From NCBI GenBank assembly GCA_947561715.1, contig OX387199.1, forward strand, positions 7,135,001 through 7,199,000: DNA of 64,000 nucleotides, written 5' to 3'. The DNA comes from Ascidia mentula. Its lineage: Eukaryota > Chordata > Ascidiacea > Phlebobranchia > Ascidiidae. The first letter of the stretch is position 1, and every line of letters begins with the position of its first letter. The notes below the pieces were generated by a model, which saw nothing but the letters and a program-made list of their open reading frames with translations, was not told where the DNA came from and ran no database searches. Shown piece after piece: positions 27,301 through 35,105 of this stretch. The position numbers and the translations under genes are program-made.

Positions 27301-30300
27301 CAACGTCACTTAGCTGGGGTGGTGGGATTGGTAGCGCTCGTGTGGTCTGAAACAAACGTTTTTATTTTAATTTACAAATACGTATTGAAACAATTAGGTG
27401 CTGTACTTGAAACCAGTGGTTCTTTTTTTCCACCAAAACTTGCGATTCGACGCCTGCGTACGACTTAACGTGAAAGGTGTCCAAAATAACAAGGGGAAGC
27501 GAATACTCAAATGCCTCCCTCAGTTGCAATAAAACTGATGTTCTTTCGTAACCGGCGCTGTTGCTTGTGATTCTAACAAAACAAAAATCGTTTACCACTA
27601 AGTTAAAGCACAACACACAAAAGAGGTAAACCACTCACTTGTACTTTTCAGCCAGTTTATAATTGTGAATCACTCTAAAAGCAAAAAGGGGAAAATACGT
27701 CCAAACTTGAACGGAAAACGTCTCGTTGTACACCGTCTTGTACCACCACTGATGACGTAACCACTCCCACGTCACGTTTATACCATGTTGAATAATATCA
27801 GCGTTGTAATATGCGATGCAGATCACCAGTATTGTCAAAATTCGAAGCAGTGGAATCAAATTGAAGTTGAAGGTTTGGCGCGACACCAAATCATTTTGTA
27901 CATAACTGACTTTAGTGGTTTTGGTCACAGTTTTCGTCACTGACATGATAACAATTTATGTAAATATATATGTATAAGCATTCTAGTAGGCCTGCCACAT
28001 AAACAATCACACATTTAAACACAGTGTATGTTTGCGGCATACCATGCTTTATCAACACAAAGTTTGCCTGCGCAATCAAACTCCCACCCTTTCATGCGTA
28101 TATAGCGATGGCAGTTTTCGCGGACATTAAACTTATTGACGACTTCCCGACCAAACCTAGCATTGTATAGTAGCGCCTTACACCAACCTACAGATCCAGG
28201 CCATTGCTCGTTGTTCTGTGAATGAAAGGCCGTTTCCAGCGCCCTTCATTTTCAATAACCTCTCCTTTGTCAAAGGGAGTTTTCTTAAATCTCTTGGAAG
28301 TAATCGACAGTGGAAGTCAACGACGTTCTTTAACAAGACTGTGCAAATAGTCTAATGTGCTGCCTATTATAGTAGTCTGTAAACGCTGTGAACTTCTCTT
28401 TCAACATATTCTTTCGAATAACCCACAATAAGCAGTAAAACACAATTTTGAACGTCTGTGTTGTACTCACACAAGACTGTACACAAAGCACGTAACCCAT
28501 CCCATTTGTCTGTTGACTGGAAACTAAACGCTGTTTAAATATTCATCTCCTGAAAAGCGCGGTTTAGTCTGCATTGTGACCAAACAATCGGGTTGTGTGA
28601 CAAAAGAGAAAGAAAGTCCCTTCAAGTCAACGGCCTCGCTGATTGCCATGCGATCCTGCACTGTTTTTTATAGCAGCTGTGCGTTTCCACCACATCCTGT
28701 TCAAATGCGCAATGAACCCTTTTAAAGCACCACTAATCTTAGCTGCGATTATACCATGCCGGCAATTGCGCGTATAATGCAAATTTGAAACAAGTAGTTA
28801 CAGAGGATGCTTGTATTTCAAAGGTTTTCTGTTGCATACTGGCAACCACTGTCTGCTATAAACTATACATCATTATACAGATTGTGGACTTAAATACCAT
28901 AACATAACACTCAATCACATTGCAATAACAGATACCAACTAATGTACAGTAAATGTAAACCTAACACAAACATTATAACTTCCACCACTTCCTCATTGAA
29001 AATCAAACAATTAACACCAAACAAACGCTCTCTTAGCACTACCAGGACACACACGCACAACAAACGAATGAATTTTGTCGCTTTTATTGCATGGTCGACC
29101 GAATTTCCCGCCGTTATTTATGTACAAAATCAGCAGCGCCCACCACTGGTAAAAATAAAAAAATATTTTCTCCACCAAATAAAGCGACAGCTAGATTGTC
29201 AAAGCAATACCTCTTTTACGTACAACCAATAACTTAACGACGCAGAATACACCATAGGACATTTATATATTGATGGCAATTTTGATAGACCATGAAGGTT
29301 TTTCTGTATCCAAACTGTGGTGCTAAAAATCCCCTTTTTTGTCTCTAGACGATATCTTATGAAGGTACGGGTACGTGACTCTGCGAATCTTTCATCCGTG
29401 ACAACTTTAGAAGTGTTAATAAAGCAGAAGAGCAGCCGACTTAAGTTTGTCGTCGAAAGTCCACCTGATGTTGTGACCGAGCAAAGAGAAAAGTTCACGG
29501 AAATTTTACGTGAGAAAATATCTGCTAGAATGTCCAACCTTTTCTACAGTTGTCGAATATTTCGCCCCTATGTCTATGTTGTATCGTATTAAGTCTCGAT
29601 TTTATACCTTTTCATAAAATACAGTTTATTGAAAATTTAAATTCTAATAATTATACGCGAGAACAAAAATGGATGGCCCATGCTCCACAAAATAGTGACA
29701 TGTTTTATGAAAGACTTCCGGCCTTTTTCGTACTTCTAAAATCCTACTGTTTGACAAAAAAGGCTCCCACGCAGTTAATTTACGTAAAATGATTAAATTG
29801 GGTTGTGTTTCTATTGTGATTACTTGTCAATATATCCCACAGAAAATTTAACTGGATCGATCGTAACCATTGACAAAGTTCAACATCACGTGACACCCCA
29901 AAAACGACGTGACGTCAGCAAGAGTGACGTAACAATACGTGTTTTCGACGGCGATGACGACGTGGATCAAATCGCACAAAAGTTGAAGCGGGGATCTTCG
30001 GACCTGAAACGACTGTTCCGAGACTACTCGTTTTACGTAAATGTCGATTTTATTTTTTCGAACAACAGCTACGAAAACATTTTGACATCCTAGTCCTTAT
30101 CTAGTTTATAATCTGTTGCAAATTCAAGTCATATGTACTCATCTCGTACTTGGAAAACACTAATACAGCGGGACACAGATCCGTTACTTATTTACCTGCA
30201 TAGTAAATCTGTGTGAATGTTAACGGTCAGGTGGAAAGGAAGCAAACGCCTGCTATTTTTGGTTAGATTATATATTTGAATTAAAAGACTACACTTAAAC

Positions 30301-31871
30301 CGCTAATGTTCGCACAGAGTTCTATGTTACATAGGCTTCTGTGTGTATCAAGTATGCCAACGAATTATGTCCCGGTGTATTATATGGTATTTTTTTAATG
30401 CAGCCTTGTTTGCAGGAAATTCAAACAACGGAAAAAGTCATTTCCGATGACGTAATGGGACTGCGTATTGGTCTGTCAGTTATGTTCATCGTGTTGCTGT
30501 TGGTGATTGTTTTTTTCCTTGCTTGTCTGATCCACATGCGGCGCACGTGAGTAAACACAAAAGTGTGAATGCTACGATTTTGTCGCGTCAATCGCGTCAC
30601 CAGTAAAATATACCCGCTATAAATGTACTAACTATAGTAAATATTGGAAACGAGATAAGATGGGGGCTTGTTTCTAAAAACAGAAAATTCCAACTCGATT
30701 ATTTTTCAGGTATCGCAATAAAATCAGAAAGCTGCAGGAAGAATCAACAACGCCTCAGCAAGATGGAGACGATAATATGCGCGAAATTTCTGCTGACAGG
30801 TAAAGAACATACACTGCTATATCTAAAAAATGTGTTTTTTGTTCAACAGTTATAGTTTTCAATACGTGAGTGCAAACGTTTTTGTGATATTGTTACCTGA
30901 ATTTTGCTTTTCTGTCATAGGAGGAGCGACGAAAAGATATCAAGTAAAGACGGACTGAGGTAAGTCCTGAGGAAAAAGTTTTGCGTTCAACTAAGGGAAT
31001 CTGCGCGACAATTAAATGGGGGTGGAATGTTGTGTGCAAAAAGTTTTGCCTCATGACGAATCGGTTTTCCTGCAGTTGCGATGACGTCACAAAGGAAAAA
31101 CAGACGATAGGCGGGGCGGAATCGCGAAGAGTTCAAAGAAGTTTCACAACGGTAGGCAGGTGTTTTGGGTCAATCACATGAAAGTTTGTGCAGTTAAAAA
31201 ACTACAGGGTACTCATGGAGTCATAATCTGGACAATATAACAAACACTATTATAGTACACCCGTAACCCTTACGTGTAAAAATACATGAAAAGCAATTTA
31301 AACAATATAACGTGCGAAAAAAACGTGTCTTTTGCGTCAAAATAAATCGTTTCCATTCAAAATACAAGGATGGTCCTGTGCTCGCTAGCTCCCTCCTGTG
31401 GTCACCTTCGCAGATACGAAGGCCAACACGTTCCATGGAAGGAAGGAATTTGCAGGTTTAATATGTGTTTTTGTTTTGTGCTTATGACTGTGACGCCAAA
31501 ATTTCCTAATCATATGACCACAATTTTGGCAGGCAAAAAACGTGATGTAATTATTTGTTGACCATTTTGTAGTTCTCACTGATAAATGAAAAAATAACTT
31601 CCATTGCACTTTGCTTTGGCATTGTGAGGTCATAAATGTCACCCTTGGCATTGTGAGGTCATAAATGAAAACCAAAAACAAACATAACTCGGTCAAAAAC
31701 AGCTCACAACTACGTTCACACCAGCCCTAAATCCCTACACGGTGACGTCACTGTTTTGTTCGTCTCTTTCAGACGCACGACGCATTCGTTTGTGACATCA
31801 CACTGCACGCGACGGGGTGCGACAAAGCCCTGACGCCACTTCACGGCTCGGATAGCGGATCGTCGTTCTAG
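1209..31871 (+). CDS. Cadherin-23-like protein, whole gene (44 exons, 5' incomplete)
   Basis: This is a large single-pass adhesion cadherin. In vertebrates CDH23 forms the upper part of the hair-cell tip link and pairs with protocadherin-15 through EC1-2; in other cells it links microvilli. The sequence shows 44 exons with GT-AG borders and unbroken codon phase, totalling 7,049 coding bases (about 2,348 residues). They encode 19 EC repeats with typical calcium motifs (DxNDN, DxD, LDRE), a membrane-proximal domain, one transmembrane helix and a tail of about 100 residues. EC1 starts with the CDH23-like DNDPLIFG motif. The membrane-proximal part matches the CDH23 pattern (ILQNLTG against LLSNITG, then a K-R-L-F-R-D-Y motif). 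Vertebrate CDH23 has 27 ECs, so this copy is shorter. Introns host three antisense genes. The signal peptide lies outside the window. Orthology to CDH23 rather than another large cadherin is inferred from end-to-end resemblance to remembered sequence. Confidence 0.9.
3395..3400 (-). terminator. Polyadenylation signal of the nested secreted orphan
   Basis: AATAAA on the minus strand (TTTATT on plus) lies about 40 bases after the stop codon at 3,440. Its position fits a very short 3' untranslated region and supports the last exon chosen for this gene. Confidence 0.55.
3440..5254 (-). CDS. Small basic secreted orphan protein nested in cdh23 intron 4
   Basis: A seven-exon antisense gene inferred from splice sites: 5254-5201, 5109-5079 (tentative), 4916-4776, 4590-4441, 4355-4159, 3770-3615, 3568-3440. 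Apart from the second exon all borders are good GT-AG sites, and the phases agree if that exon is 31 bases long. Exon 1 encodes a short signal peptide (MNHFVFVILVLTIRAQ) ending at a strong GTAAGT donor. The remainder of the 285 residues is Lys/Arg-rich and polar, with dibasic clusters (RSKKRRLTK; LRRKASK; KKVKDKLKEK) that could be prohormone-type cleavage sites or nucleic-acid-binding patches. I recognise no domain. An AATAAA on the same strand lies 40 bases beyond the stop. It could be a secreted precursor or, if the first exon is misassigned, an intracellular basic protein. Confidence 0.6.
8829..9093. mobile_element. MITE-like element with long terminal inverted repeats in cdh23 intron 13
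   Basis: About 265 bases whose two ends are inverted copies of each other over roughly 90 bases. The left arm reads CTAAAGAACCACCTCACAGC and then GGCATTTTCGATC; the right arm has the same sequence on the opposite strand with few differences. The centre is AT-rich. There is no coding capacity, so it is a non-autonomous DNA-transposon type. A related but more decayed copy lies near 30,172-30,345. Confidence 0.7.
9370..14307 (+). CDS. cdh23 exons 15-31: end of EC7 to first half of EC16
   Basis: Exons: 9370-9547, 9612-9763, 9978-10158, 10355-10488, 10664-10867, 10943-11068, 11124-11231, 11323-11455, 11510-11794, 11880-12064, 12155-12394, 12573-12689, 12766-12991, 13124-13314, 13718-13855, 13941-14060, 14130-14307. 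Phases agree throughout. EC8 and EC9 end in DVNDNSP motifs. EC12 (ending DDVNDSRPRF) resembles the vertebrate EC that ends DDINDSRPEF, and EC13 carries the same long insertion as its vertebrate counterpart (starting IDNDLEPRL). EC14 shares the QDSSSG motif. These matches place EC10-EC16 opposite vertebrate EC18-EC24, so the missing repeats fall roughly between EC7 and EC16 of the vertebrate protein. Only 89 bases separate the last exon here from the stop codon of the antisense Death-NHL gene. Confidence 0.88.
14397..16974 (-). CDS. Death domain-NHL repeat protein nested in cdh23 intron 31 (5' incomplete)
   Basis: Ten exons on the minus strand: 16974-16611, 16449-16371, 16311-16234, 16152-15847, 15777-15712, 15545-15339, 15275-15114, 14945-14851, 14772-14639, 14562-14397; about 551 residues seen. 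The first exon encodes a Death domain of about 80 residues (LSNELRRTSWYLGRSL, then LLQWRALKGWKATAQAL, the typical W-containing helix pair). A 150-residue polar linker follows, then six NHL blades (for example IVVSDSDNLRIQIFD, YYVTDIVGHTVSVYD, LYVADCGNDRVSLFD), enough for a closed six-bladed propeller. Death domains recruit other Death-domain adaptors; NHL propellers bind protein or RNA. No RING or B-box is visible, so it is not an ordinary TRIM protein. The first exon starts with a split codon, so the start codon lies upstream. The 16,611 border requires a GC donor and is the weakest point. Confidence 0.82.
16987..20980. other. Rest of cdh23 intron 31, nothing supported
   Basis: Four kilobases lie between the Death-domain exon and the possible first exon. 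Open frames are short, overlap on both strands and lack matching splice borders. They probably form the 5' intron(s) of the Death-NHL gene inside the host intron. I found no RNA gene or repeat. Confidence 0.4.
20981..21017 (-). CDS. Possible first coding exon for the Death-NHL gene
   Basis: A short ATG-led stretch (MPLARSLDKAVL) ends at a strong donor (TTAG|GTAAGC). It lies in the same cdh23 intron and strand as the Death-NHL gene, just downstream of a locally GC-rich stretch with two CRE-type TGACGTCA octamers (about 21,090 and 21,260). The outgoing phase does not match the Death-domain exon directly, so another exon would be needed between them. This is a guess. Confidence 0.2.
21602..25490 (+). 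CDS. cdh23 exons 32-37: rest of EC16 to EC19
   Basis: Exons: 21602-21816, 21906-22063, 22323-22462, 22976-23183, 24263-24545, 25330-25490. The first exon completes EC16 (DYFAIDPFTGDV; ends DVNDHAPVF) across a 7.3 kb intron. EC17 ends in DINDNRPMF. EC18 has a long Pro/Ser-containing insertion before its closing motif, which is the weak form DDVIDEKPTF; the vertebrate counterpart also has an insertion at this place. EC19 begins ARDRYVTAVEAS and has an irregular second half (NCKLIKPNNK), again like the last vertebrate EC. Phases agree at every junction. The next exon lies 3.9 kb away, beyond an antisense enzyme gene. Confidence 0.86.
23520..23840 (-). CDS. Uncertain intronless ORF in a cdh23 intron
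   Basis: An ATG-led frame of 106 codons in intron 35, antisense to cdh23. The predicted product has alternating hydrophobic and charged stretches (GENVLAVIDFL; LRTRIKCVVEY) and no motif I recognise. No splice border or polyadenylation signal was tied to it. It is one of the longer frames not explained by a neighbour, but at this length chance cannot be excluded. Confidence 0.22.
   Translation of the reverse strand: MTMQNTGLRSRSGENVLAVIDFLSSQGSFVSLLGKSLRTRIKCVVEYAENILRAFNWTLQDLGSSYSTERTSKMLTNINDMIMPVQNIISCLVARTHALLSVCQSF
25677..27946 (-). CDS. Fatty acid hydroxylase superfamily enzyme (cholesterol 25-hydroxylase-like), nested in cdh23 intron 37
   Basis: Six exons on the minus strand with unbroken phase: 27946-27639, 27572-27407, 27346-27213, 27058-26904, 26563-26401, 25764-25677; 337 residues from ATG to TGA, normal for the family. 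The superfamily comprises membrane di-iron enzymes that hydroxylate or desaturate sterols and lipids in the ER. The histidine clusters are present: HFTFH (HxxxH), HKEHH (HxxHH) and HFLHH (HxxHH), plus the family signature DNHSGYDFPWS. An N-terminal hydrophobic helix (LLRILTILVICIAYY) is followed by WEWLR and WW motifs like those of cholesterol 25-hydroxylase, and the end reads YQPVFTYLDGIL, matching the usual FxxWDxxxGT region. The usual Trp of that region is Tyr-Leu here. Substrate cannot be assigned; a sterol or alkyl-lipid hydroxylase is likely. The gene lies wholly inside one intron of cdh23, on the opposite strand. Confidence 0.88.
25855..25965 (-). repeat. Dispersed repeat beginning with a spliced-leader-like 16-mer (copy 1)
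   Basis: On the minus strand it starts ATTCTATTTGCATAAG (25,965-25,950), then about 95 bases shared with the copy at 42,640-42,759 (AAACTCACGATGG; AAGCGAAATCGATTTT; CTGCTGAC). The opening 16-mer differs at one base from the Ciona spliced leader as I remember it (ATTCTATTTGAATAAG). It lies in the last intron of the nested hydroxylase gene. There is no poly-A tail. Confidence 0.55.
27947..29348. other. 5' flank of the nested hydroxylase gene within cdh23 intron 37
   Basis: About 1.4 kb between the hydroxylase start codon and the next cdh23 exon. It must hold the promoter of the antisense enzyme gene, but I see no clear TATA box. It is AT-rich and contains only short open frames on either strand. 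Confidence 0.45.
29349..31871 (+). CDS. cdh23 exons 38-44: membrane-proximal region, TM helix, cytoplasmic tail
   Basis: Exons: 29349-29509, 29843-30036, 30416-30546, 30710-30799, 30921-30959, 31076-31151, 31773-31871. The first two complete EC19 and encode the membrane-proximal domain (ILQNLTGSIV; RLFRDYSF). Exon 40 holds the transmembrane helix (LSVMFIVLLLVIVFFLACLI) followed by a basic stop-transfer HMRRT. Four short exons give a tail of about 100 residues, rich in charged residues (KIRKLQEE) and ending SDSGSSF, a possible class I PDZ ligand (S at -2, F at 0). Vertebrate CDH23 also ends in a PDZ ligand (ITEL) but has a much longer tail. The stop codon TAG at 31,869-31,871 overlaps the stop of the convergent gene. 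Confidence 0.85.
30172..30345. mobile_element. Second, degraded copy of the same inverted-repeat family
   Basis: This cdh23 intron sequence shares the inner part of the 8.8-9.1 kb element, including TCTGTGTGAATGTTAACGG on the left and TAATGTTCGCACAGAGTTC on the right, which are imperfect inverted copies of each other. The outer arms seen in the first copy are not recognisable. It lies between the membrane-proximal and transmembrane exons. Confidence 0.5.
31616..31667. repeat. Two-copy tandem repeat, 29-base period
   Basis: TTGGCATTGTGAGGTCATAA occurs at 31,616 and again at 31,645, with TG following in both. It lies in the last intron of cdh23. Confidence 0.8.
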
Positions 31872-33672
31872 GATGGACCCGGGTCCGGGATTCGAATGAC
31901 AATGGACCTGGTCGATTCCGGCGTTCTGCGGTTTTTCAGAGAACTGGGAGGCACTGAATTTGGTTTAAACTCTTCTCGCTTTGGCCTCGCTAAAGACGAC
32001 TTGCCGCTATAGCAACGGAGGTCGTCCTGGCGCCTCAACGCGTTGCTATGACAACGCGACGGGACCTCGCGGTCGCTCGGGCCTGGATCGAAAGTTGGCG
32101 TGCCAAATCGGCTCAACAAACGCGGCGTTAGGGCGCCACCAGTGCGCCCTCTGGTGTTCTGGAGCCACGGATTCGCACTTTTGATGTCACGCGTTCCGGT
32201 CAGTGCGCTTTTCACGTGATCCTGGTGCTGTAACCGGATGTTACGTCCGCGCATCACCAGCCACGAATCGTTGAATCCGCCCGCGTCGTTTCCGATCCAA
32301 GTGTTCTTAAAATTGTATTTCCTTTGGGTTAGAAAATATTTACGCCATGATAATGTAAAGCTGAATGTGGCGTTCACTTTGTACATGTAATGTATATTTC
32401 ACTTCCTGCATTTAATGTATTGGATGAGGCTTTAATAAAGCGTTTCCCAGAACTTTCTCAGCAGACAATTCTCCGCAAGTGCCAGTACCAGAAACTTCAT
32501 CACGTATTGCTAACATTCCCCCCATGTCATTCATTTCATAACACACGTCCCCTAGTTTTCCCCTTTTACGATATTTCCAGTATTGTGCATTATATAAAAT
32601 TGAAAGTCTAGCAAATCACCAACATCAGTTAAAACAACATCAAGGCAGTTTCAGGGTAAAGTAATACGAAGTATCCAGGTTAAATGGCTTAAAACATTTA
32701 AGTATCAGTAACAGTTAAAATGTTATATGCTTACCAGCATCATGGACGGCTTGCTTGAAACCTGTTTATTCATCTTAAATGAAAAAAAAACATTGTGTTT
32801 TATTTCGGGGAAACCTCCAAAAGTTACACAACAACTAACTTTGTGTCGAGGTGAGGCTCGGGGTTCTACGTCATCGCTTGTTACGTCACTATCGCACGCA
32901 GTGTGGTTCATCATAGGAGTGGGTGTGGTTGGAGGTGTGGTCGGATGACTGCTTGGCAAAAATTTTTTCGACTTAATATTGCGCAACTTCGATTGTGACG
33001 TCACACTTACGTTTTGGCGTCCTTGGCCGCGTCGTCAATAAAACGGTCTACTTGCATCAGACGAATAAATACCTGAAGGTTTTGGGCGTTGCTTCGTTGC
33101 CTTGAGAAAATATGTTTGAGGTTAGAATATAGTGGGGTTTGCGAAAAGATGGTAGTTTGCGCACGTTGTGTTAACCGGTCATTATTTTGACGCCATTATT
33201 CCAAATGCTGCAGACAATATAGGTCTAAACCACCGCAAAACATATGACTATTTGTCGGCATTTGCTTTGTCTTTTAGTGGTAGAACTATCAATACACTTC
33301 ACATTTTTCATGAGATAAAACCAATCTTGCTGCATTTTGAATAGTTTAGCGGAAGTTAGTTTAAAAATCGCTTTGTAAGTGCGTTAAATGTACAGCAACC
33401 TGGCAGCACTCTTCATATGTACCCTAAAACGCATTGATTGCTTTCGGGGCGACGTCAAAGTGACCTTAGACTCTAAAGTAATTCCAAAGTGACACAAGTA
33501 ATCAATCACACCTTAATTGGCGCTCAATGTCCTTTTGCAACTTGCTCGTCCGCATTTTCGCTTGCTGGGAAGAGATGAGCGCCGGATTTGTCGTGCTCGC
33601 CACTTTCCTAACCAATAGGGTCTCGCGACGATTGTTGCGTCGCTGTGACGTAACAAGTGACTCCATTATCAT
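31868..33672 (-). CDS. Convergent orphan gene overlapping the cdh23 stop codon
   Basis: Three exons on the minus strand with matching phase: 33672-33512, 33100-33011, 32321-31868; 234 residues if translation starts at the first ATG of MIMESLV. The frame remains open upstream of that ATG, so the start is not certain. The product is polar and basic. The first part is probably helical (RRNNRRETLLVRK; SKLQKDIERQLRQRS), the second exon holds an amphipathic segment (QVFIRLMQVDRFIDDAAK), and the long last exon is Arg/Ser/Pro-rich and probably disordered, ending RIPDPGPS. I recognise no domain and cannot assign a function. Its TAG stop at 31,870-31,868 shares bases with the cdh23 stop on the other strand. 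The length and consistent phases make chance unlikely. Confidence 0.66.
32434..32439 (+). terminator. Candidate polyadenylation signal of cdh23
   Basis: AATAAA lies 563 bases after the cdh23 stop codon. If used, the cdh23 3' untranslated region would run antisense over the whole last coding exon of the convergent orphan gene and end inside that gene's second intron. This is a sequence match only. Confidence 0.4.
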
Positions 33673-35105
33673 GCAACAAACGAACGAATGTCGAAAGCTT
33701 CTCCAGTGGGAACAGTGCAAATAAACGAGCTGGTTGGTGGAAGAGGTATTCACAAGTGGTTCGGGCACTTTGAACTACCTTGTTAACAAGCCACAAGTGG
33801 ACTAACTGGCGGTTTTGGGCGGATTTGCGCAGCGCTAATACCGCAACCAGGTCTGCAAACAAAGAAGATGGACGCTAGTTTTTAGTCCCACAGGATTAAG
33901 CACCTTCCAAACATGAATGCATTTGCAATGTATTTTTGCTACAACATGAAGTTTTTAAGTGACATCCATCGGTGACAAACTTTTGCAATTTGGTATAAAA
34001 TCACTGGGTTCTTGTGTGAAAATACGGTTTATCGCTGTTATAGAAAGCATATTAATATTTACTTGTGACAGACAATGAAGCCAAAACCTGCGAAATGCTT
34101 CAGTGGCCCATGAGATTTCATACAGTGAGCAAAACGTACACTGGTCAAAATCCACAACCGAAATTAGAGCAACTACCTATTATTATTGGTTGTCACATTG
34201 AACAAATTGAAATGATTTATCCGTCGTAAATGGTCCCATAAAAGCGACAAAGAAAGCACCTCAAATATGGAAACAATGTATACTTTACCAGGCGTTTTAA
34301 CATCTTGTGTTGATAGAGTAAACATTGTAACATAAGGAGCATCTGTTTCGACACAAAACGGATTTAAAGCCATGTTAGTGTTCACACGACTGGCGAGTTT
34401 CTGCATGCCTTTCTACACTTAATCATAAATAGCAATTATCGAAGTAAATTTTCCACGTGAAAAGGCGGATAACCAGTTATAAATTATAAAAATCTCACGG
34501 CATAGTGTATGTAAAGTTACTGTGGAGTGTTACCAGTCTTACGACCGGTGCTTGACTGCACTTGGAGGATTGAAAATTTTTATTTTATTGTCAGCAGCAA
34601 ACGTATGACGAATGCCCTTGCAAGGGTCAAAAATACACTTGCGCCGGCGTACAAGGCGCTGTTAACATTGGCAAAACATTGACTGACAACAATACAAGAT
34701 CCGCTTTCTGACACACAAGCCGGCTCTCCTGTCAAGCTGTATTTCACACCAACCCTTCTAATGATTACAACCACAACTCCACCGTTATCACCTGCAAACA
34801 AATCCCATCAAAACCAACTTAACATATTGCTCTTTCCCTCAAGAATGCCACAGTGTTATCAGCCAGGTATACGTCACAAACGAGTGTTTGTCCGCGCTGG
34901 TAATCACAGGAACGCCCGCGTATTGTTGTCGGGCGGCGCGATTTCTCTATTTTCATTGTCGCGGGGTGTCGCGTTACGATTCAGATTCCATTGTTGCGAC
35001 AATTTTGTTACAATCGCGCGATCAATTAATTGTAGAACAGCGGGCATTGTTCAAATCGTGGGCGGGCGGAAATTCAATTATCGGAGGTTGCTCCCGAATA
35101 AGGAG
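33673..35105. other. Divergent intergenic region
   Basis: About 1.4 kb between the 5' ends of two genes transcribed away from each other. The part next to the plus-strand gene (34,900-35,090) is locally richer in GC and CpG and probably contains its promoter and 5' untranslated region. An open frame continues upstream of the chosen ATG at 35,106, but its amino-acid content looks like non-coding sequence. Confidence 0.4.

Noticed and set aside
32723-33004. Minus-strand frame with a Pro/Thr run (HPTTPPTTPTP)
   Set aside because: It lies directly after a strong splice donor of the convergent orphan gene and has no acceptor before it; the reading frame of the upstream exon ends in a stop at the donor. 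It is intronic.
34761-35105. N-terminal extension of the small orphan protein
   Set aside because: The frame stays open upstream of 35,106 but without an ATG in good position, and its composition resembles 5' flanking DNA. The ATG at 35,106 starts a clearly different, charged sequence.
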